Assembly (NCBI RefSeq): GCF_000981225.1
Contig: NZ_LAJC01000068.1
Span: 1 to 33,719, forward strand
Origin: Allosalinactinospora lopnorensis
GTDB taxonomy: Bacteria > Actinomycetota > Actinomycetes > Streptosporangiales > Streptosporangiaceae
DNA: 33,719 bases
Direction of reading: 5' to 3'
The notes below the pieces were generated by a model, which was given only the letters and a program-made list of their open reading frames with translations, was not told the DNA's origin and ran no database searches. A program made the position numbers and the translations under genes. Of the stretch, positions 29,811 to 33,719 are shown piece by piece. The stretch's first letter is position 1. Each line of letters begins with the position of its first letter.

Positions 29811-30778
29811 CGCGGGAGATTCCGCCCCAGCAGCGGCTCGGCGGCCGCCCACACCTGGCCCATCGGTGCGCTCCCCTCTTCCAGCATGTCGAGTGTGGTG
29901 AGGACGTCATGGAGCAGCCCGTGGTACATCGCGGCGTCGCACAGTTCGAACGCGAAGAGCCGGGCGGGCCGGTCCACACGGGTGTGGTGGCGGATGCGCC
30001 CGTCGAGCGAGGCGAGAAAGTGGGAGCGGTAATCCGGATCGGCGATGCAGCGGACCTCGCAGAGTGCGACGACCAGCTCGTGTTTCGATCGCGGCGACGA
30101 GGGCGGCTCATCCTGCGGGGCCGGGTGGCCGCCCCACACATCGGGGACCGCCTCAACGGGGATCATCCAGCAGATCTCGCCGGAGCGGCCCGCCCCATCG
30201 TCGTAGTTCTGGCACACGATGCCGAGGAGCCCTCCACTGCGGTTCTCGCGTACTCCGCTGCCGCTGAACCCCTCGACGACCCGGGCACCCACCGGCGACT
30301 CCAGGTCGATCTGCACATACATCGAGTGCGGACCTCCGCGGCCGCCCAGCAGGCCGTAGGCCCAGACCCCGGCGTCCACGTCGGAGACGAAACCCACCAT
30401 GCTCACCGCGCGGCGCGGACCAGCCGACTCGCCCCACCGCCGCAGGAGGGCGGGCGGGGATGGGGCGGGTCGGTCCAGTGACAGCACGGCCGCGTCCCAT
30501 GGGGGGCGGTCGCCGAACCAGCAGCCCTCCGGGGCCGTCGCCCGTCCTTGCCACGAGTGATCGCCGCGCGGGTCATCCAGGCGGACCTCCCCCTGGGGGC
30601 GGGGCACGGAAGCCCTGCCGTCCCACGCTTCGCCCAGGGCATAGGCCACCACATGCGCACAGGTGAGCACGTGCCATCGGGAGAGGACCACTCCGGCGCC
30701 GACCACCCGGCCATCGACCGCGGCGCGGACGCGCAATTGCCAGTCGGGAGTGGATCGTTCCAAGGGGGATAGGGGCAC
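29807..30778 (-). CDS. Trypsin-like serine protease with C-terminal EAD2-like domain
   Basis: A 323-residue chymotrypsin-fold protease without signal peptide, so cytoplasmic. The catalytic triad is readable: His42 (TCAHVV), Asp95 (PWDAAVLSLD) and Ser172 (GFSGSGV). Residues about 232-318 (HELVVALCEVRCIADPDYRS...) form a small helical domain closely similar to the N terminus of the downstream VMAP protein, consistent with EAD2, a death-fold-like adaptor that brings effectors and regulators together by homotypic contact. It is first in the four-gene minus-strand operon and is the probable effector: a protease kept silent until the core is activated. GTG 30778 is the only early start and lacks a strong ribosome site; a TTG at 30763 is possible. 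Confidence 0.92.
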   Translation of the reverse strand: MPLSPLERSTPDWQLRVRAAVDGRVVGAGVVLSRWHVLTCAHVVAYALGEAWDGRASVPRPQGEVRLDDPRGDHSWQGRATAPEGCWFGDRPPWDAAVLSLDRPAPSPPALLRRWGESAGPRRAVSMVGFVSDVDAGVWAYGLLGGRGGPHSMYVQIDLESPVGARVVEGFSGSGVRENRSGGLLGIVCQNYDDGAGRSGEICWMIPVEAVPDVWGGHPAPQDEPPSSPRSKHELVVALCEVRCIADPDYRSHFLASLDGRIRHHTRVDRPARLFAFELCDAAMYHGLLHDVLTTLDMLEEGSAPMGQVWAAAEPLLGRNLPR

Positions 30779-30843
30779 GGTAAGGGAAGTCTTCCTGCGG
30801 AGGATTACAGGGGAAGGAGAGGCTCAGCGAGGTCGGTTAGCAC

Positions 30844-30855
30844 GTTACTTGTAAC
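30844..30855. promoter_or_regulatory. Palindrome GTTAC-TT-GTAAC upstream of the protease operon
   Basis: Perfect 5-base arms around TT, about 66 bases upstream of the protease start and directly after the likely -10 at 30864-30869, so it would cover the transcription start. It looks like a repressor operator. No regulator gene is adjacent. Confidence 0.45.
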
Positions 30856-30863
30856 ACGGTCGC

Positions 30864-30869
30864 ATTCTA
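30864..30869 (-). promoter_or_regulatory. Candidate -10 element of the conflict operon
   Basis: On the minus strand TAGAAT matches TATAAT at five of six positions within an AT-rich pocket. No good -35 is visible 16-18 bases upstream, suggesting activator dependence or another sigma factor. Confidence 0.35.
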
Positions 30870-31365
30870 CTGTTTTACTCTCCTGTGCCGCTCGAATGCG
30901 CGTTGCCGGTCTTCCTCGGCCCGCCGTGCGTGGATAACCGCAGAACACCGCGCCGTACGCGGAGGATGTCAAGCCGAGGCGGCGCGGGAGCCCGGATTGG
31001 GAAGTGGCGTCTTCTTTTCCCCTTCTTCGCACAGGAAGTTCCGGCAGACCGGTTTGGTGCTGCGCTGGACCACGGGGACGCCGGGGAATGGAGTTCTGGG
31101 TGGTGGGCGGTATTCGTATCAGAATCCAACAGATACTCGCCTGCAGTCTTATGTGGCATCCGCCGAGTACGCGCCCTGGTGGCCACGCTGACGGTTTCCC
31201 GCAGCCCGCGACGCCGCCGCACCTCTCACCTCCGATGGAGCAAGACGAGCCCCGGATCGCCGAATAGTAACGGGGGGATCACTTTTCCTGCTGGGTGGGG
31301 CCGTTGCGAGATTATCGTTCCCAACGGTCGAACCCGATAGGCACAAGAATTCCGAGGTGCTGCTC
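30870..31365. other. About 500-base intergenic region between the protease operon and the Trypco1 gene
   Basis: Both flanking genes point away from it. I see no supported gene: the longest plus frame (from about 30885) lacks a ribosome site and has Arg/Ser-rich shadow composition. The segment 31080-31330 is less GC-rich than the genes. It contains the inverted repeat CCGTTG (31301-31306)/CAACGG (31322-31327), 15 bases apart and about 40 bases before the small gene, which may be an operator or leader hairpin. Confidence 0.45.
31301..31327. promoter_or_regulatory. Inverted repeat upstream of the Trypco1-type gene
   Basis: CCGTTG and CAACGG flank a 15-base AT-containing spacer (CGAGATTATCGTTCC), 39 bases before the proposed start. 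It could be a regulator site or an mRNA hairpin; not otherwise supported. Confidence 0.25.
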
Positions 31366-31689
31366 TTGTCAGTCCATCTGGTCGAGGTCGAACTGAGTGA
31401 TCACCAGGTCATAATGGCCGAAGTCGACGCTCGGGGGCCGATCCCGGTAGGCGCGAATAAATATCGGTTCAACATGGAGACGTTCCGTTCGGAGGTCGCC
31501 GGCGTCTCCAAAGCAGTGATCGAGTCAGTGCTCGACGGCCTGCCCGATCCGCCGGACAGGCTGGGCCTTCAGTTCGGTCTGAAGCTGGTCCTCGAGTCCG
31601 GCTCCGTGGCCAGCGTGCTCGCGAAAGCGAGCGGTGAGGCGTCGATCACCGTGCACCTGGAGTGGGACCGGTCTGTCCACGGCACGTGA
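31366..31689 (+). CDS. Small Trypco1 (trypsin-co-occurring domain 1) protein
   Basis: A 107-residue protein with two beta-rich halves around one helix: LVEVELSDHQVIMAEVD at the N terminus, a central helix (MASK-like stretch VAGVSKAVIESVL) and the strand pairs LGLQFGLKLVLESG...VLAKASGEASITVHLEW at the C terminus. This pattern, ending in sets of strands with GLKL and KASGEAS-like motifs, is that of the Trypco1/CU044_2847 family, small proteins found beside trypsin-like conflict proteases. It might be the protease's substrate, activator or inhibitor; none is proven. The TTG at 31366 has CGAGG 8 bases upstream; GTG 31357 is an alternative start three codons earlier. It diverges from the protease operon, about 590 bases away. 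Confidence 0.8.
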   Translation: MSVHLVEVELSDHQVIMAEVDARGPIPVGANKYRFNMETFRSEVAGVSKAVIESVLDGLPDPPDRLGLQFGLKLVLESGSVASVLAKASGEASITVHLEWDRSVHGT

Positions 31690-31885
31690 CAGTTCGATGA
31701 TGCGGAGCTCGTGCCTTGGTCGGGCGGAAGGAACGGAGAGGGACTCCTGCGGTGGCGCCGCACGGGGGTGCGGTCGAGGGGCCGGTTTTCCATACTCGGC
31801 TGATCACCGACGACGCCGACTTCCTATGCGATGTCAATGCCTTGACCAGGAACTTCCCGGTGGCCAAGATCGGACGGGAAAGCCG

Positions 31886-31920
31886 GGCAGCGGCGTTTCC
31901 CGGCGAGGAGCGCCGCTGCC
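31886..31920 (+). terminator. Hairpin terminator between the Trypco1-type gene and the methyltransferase
   Basis: Perfect 10-base arms GGCAGCGGCG (31886-31895) and CGCCGCTGCC (31911-31920) with a 15-base loop, in a 280-base gap with no supported gene. It may end the Trypco1 transcript, though nearly 200 bases past its stop, or lie in the methyltransferase leader. Confidence 0.45.
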
Positions 31921-31969
31921 GGGAACGCCGCCGCACTCAGGCCGCCACAGAGAACGAGAGCCGCCGCCC

Positions 31970-32806
31970 ATGAACGACACACCTGACACACCAGCGCGCG
32001 GCCGAAACGGCACCGGCAGCCCTCCCGCCATCGACACAACGATCGCGCACCCGGCGCGGGTCTGGGACTACTGGCTGGGCGGGAAGGACAACTACCTCGC
32101 CGACCGCGAGCTCGGCGACCAGATCCTCCAAGCCATGCCCGACTGGGTGATGTTCGCCCAGGCCGACCGCGAGTTCCTGGGCCGGACCATCCGCTACCTG
32201 GCCGGCGAGGCGGGCATCCGCCAGTTCCTCGATATCGGCACCGGCCTGCCCACCGCCAACAACACACATGAGGTCGCTCAGGCCGTCGTGCCGGACGCCC
32301 GTATCGTCTACGTCGACAACGACCCCGTTGTGCTGGTGCACGCCCAGGCCCTGCTGAGGAGCACCGCTCCGGGCGTCACCGACTACATCCACGCCGACCT
32401 GAACGATCCCGACTCGATCCTGCGGGGCGCGGCCGAGACGCTCGACCTCACCCGGCCGGTCGCGATCACCCTGCTGGGGATCGTGGAGTTCATCACCGAC
32501 ACCGAGGAGGCGTACGCGCTGGTGAATCGGCTGCTGGACGCCGTCCCGTCCGGGAGCCACCTGGTGATCGCACACCCCACCACCGACGTGCAGGGAGAGG
32601 CGATGACGAAGATCCTGCGGATGTGGAACTCCAGTGCGGCGACTCCGGCCACGTTCCGCACGCGCCAGGAGTTCACCGGGTTCTTCGAGCGCCTGGAACT
32701 GGTGGAACCGGGCGTAACCACGCTGCCCCAGTGGCGACCTGACACCGACACCCGCTACACCGATCGCGAGATCGGGTTCTTCGGTGCCATGGGGCGCAAA
32801 CCCTGA
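31970..32806 (+). CDS. SAM-dependent methyltransferase, DUF574 (Methyltransf_19) family
   Basis: A 278-residue class I methyltransferase of an actinomycete-specific family. The N terminus has the family marker IAHPARVWDYWLGGKDNYLADRE (about 25-47). The SAM-binding motif I is FLDIGTGLPTANNTHEVAQ (Asp88-Gly-Thr-Gly), followed by the acidic motif YVDNDPVVLVHA and ADLNDPDSIL. The end is TDREIGFFGAMGRKP. Substrates of this family are unknown. Homologues are often beside XRE/DUF397 genes, and a broken XRE regulator indeed lies convergent here. The ATG at 31970 fits the family; the upstream in-frame extension is shadow sequence. Confidence 0.93.
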   Translation: MNDTPDTPARGRNGTGSPPAIDTTIAHPARVWDYWLGGKDNYLADRELGDQILQAMPDWVMFAQADREFLGRTIRYLAGEAGIRQFLDIGTGLPTANNTHEVAQAVVPDARIVYVDNDPVVLVHAQALLRSTAPGVTDYIHADLNDPDSILRGAAETLDLTRPVAITLLGIVEFITDTEEAYALVNRLLDAVPSGSHLVIAHPTTDVQGEAMTKILRMWNSSAATPATFRTRQEFTGFFERLELVEPGVTTLPQWRPDTDTRYTDREIGFFGAMGRKP

Positions 32807-32819
32807 GGGCGGCCGCCCT
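32806..32819. terminator. Possible terminator at the methyltransferase stop
   Basis: AGGGCGGCCGCCCT is a perfect 14-base palindrome starting at the last base of the stop codon and lying between two convergent genes. It could fold with a 4-base loop and act in both directions. Confidence 0.35.
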
Positions 32820-32858
32820 TCTCGACGGCGCCCTGCTCCCGGCGCGGGCGAGGGGGCC

Positions 32859-33719
32859 TCACCCCCTGGACTCCAGAGGGCCACTACCGGTTCCGGCGGT
32901 GTCCGGCCGCTGCGGGGTCTCCGCGGCGGCCGGCACTCTCGGATGGCAGTCATCGGCCGCGGTGTGCGGTGAGGGCGCCTCGGAGAGCGGCGTGCGAGCC
33001 AGCCGCCGGAACGTCTCCTGGGTCGCAGAACCCGGTTCGGCGCAGTAGATGATGAGGCGCTGGTCGGTGTCGGGGATGTGCAGCACCTGGCAGTCGAACG
33101 CGACCGGTCCGGCTATGGGGTGGTCCACCCGCTTGACGATCCGGCGGCGCACCTCCACCTCGTGCGCCGCCCAGATCTCGGCGAAGCGCGGTGAGGCGTC
33201 CAGCAACTCGGCGACCAGCCTCCCGATGTCGGGGTCGCCGGGGTACTGGGCGTAGGCCGCGCGCAGGTCGGCGACCGAGGCGCGGGCGAAGGAGACGGTG
33301 TCCGGGTCGCCCCAGCGCCCGTGCGTGTCGTTCTCGGGCAGGAACATCCAGCGGATCAGGTTGCGCCGCGACTCGGGGACGGCCGAGAGGTCCCCGGTGA
33401 AGAACGTGGCCAGCCGGTTCCAGGCGAGGACGTCGTACTTGGCGTCCATGACGTAGGCGGGTGTCTCGGTCAGGGTGTCCAGCAGAACCCGGATCGCGGG
33501 CGGCACCTCGCGGTTCGGGCGCAGTGAGGGCAGCGGGTTCTCGCCGGCGATCCGGAACAGGTACTCGCGCTCGTCGATGGTGAGCATCAGGCGCGCGCCA
33601 ACGCGGCCAGGATCTGTCGGGAGGGGCGGGGACCGCGTGCCTGCTCCAGGCGGATGTAGTAGTCGATCGACATCCCGGCGAGCTGGGCGACCTCCTGGCG
33701 GCGCAGGCCGGGCGTGCGC
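32859..33719 (-). pseudogene. XRE-family regulator with MmyB-like ligand domain, frameshifted and cut by window edge
   Basis: The 33588-33719 end encodes the helix-turn-helix (RTPGLRRQEVAQLAGMS, then YYIRLEQARGPRPSRQILAALARA) and meets a TGA at 33587-33589. The remaining protein (LTIDEREYLFRIAGE onward, 33587 to 32859) is the MmyB-like LBD, with DAKYDVLAWNRLA, NLIRWMF and the C-terminal FDCQVLHIPDTDQRLIIYCAEPGS (cited in part). The two halves fit the normal family order with ALARA continuing into LMLTIDERE if one base is restored near 33590. So there is a one-base deletion, either true inactivation or a sequencing error. The first residues lie beyond the window. The last 45 residues are Pro/Ala-rich. 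If intact, it would be a transcription regulator. Confidence 0.82.

Noticed and set aside
30885-31340. Possible 151-codon gene between the protease operon and the Trypco1 gene
   Set aside because: No ribosome site, no recognisable fold, Arg/Ser-rich composition, and weak third-position bias.
31634-31969. N-terminal extension of the methyltransferase to 31634
   Set aside because: Overlaps the Trypco1 gene in another frame and precedes the known family N terminus; includes a strong hairpin.

Overview
The window is high-GC DNA with strong third-position G/C bias, GTG/TTG starts next to ATG, and gene families (DUF397, DUF574-type methyltransferase, MmyB-type regulators, SAV_2336/VMAP proteins, MAB_1171c-type membrane protein) that are typical of filamentous actinomycetes. 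The gene content would suit a Streptosporangiales/Nocardiopsaceae-like organism, but the genus is inference only. No rRNA, tRNA, CRISPR array or insertion sequence was recognised.

Left part (1-6.4 kb): an alpha-glucoside utilisation locus that appears partly decayed. An orphan MalG-type permease and an intact GH13 alpha-glucosidase form a minus-strand operon behind a LacI-type operator. Next come an M50 site-2 protease with CBS domains, a LacI repressor and, divergent from the repressor, a second GH13 gene broken by a +1 frameshift and a large internal deletion. No MalE or MalF partner is present.

6.5-10.7 kb: a ferric-siderophore uptake locus. Two FecCD permeases on the minus strand diverge from a Tat-type lipoprotein binding protein and a siderophore-interacting reductase on the plus strand. 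Between them lie two tandem DtxR/IdeR-like iron boxes. The ATPase subunit is not here. A secreted DNase-I-fold phosphodiesterase follows.

12.6-19.4 kb: a compact stress operon, dnaK-grpE-dnaJ (zinc-finger-less type)-MerR/HspR-like-clpB-thioredoxin, all plus strand, with a long leader holding two adjoining GC hairpins. A RibD-C/DHFR-like reductase converges on it. A MAB_1171c-type membrane protein, an AT-richer regulatory stretch and a DUF397 gene follow.

22.6-31.7 kb: the most interesting region, a putative biological-conflict (defence/regulated self-harm) operon on the minus strand. Its order is trypsin-like protease with C-terminal EAD2-like domain, EAD2-VMAP protein, MoxR AAA+ ATPase, and a 1497-residue vWA/SAV_2336-STAND(NB-ARC)-TPR protein. 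Two of the three junctions are ATGA overlaps. A small Trypco1-type gene lies upstream on the opposite strand. The likely logic (inference) is that the MoxR/vWA/VMAP core and the STAND-TPR sensor control the protease through homotypic EAD2 contacts. The window ends with a SAM-dependent methyltransferase and a MmyB-type XRE regulator that is frameshifted and cut by the window edge.
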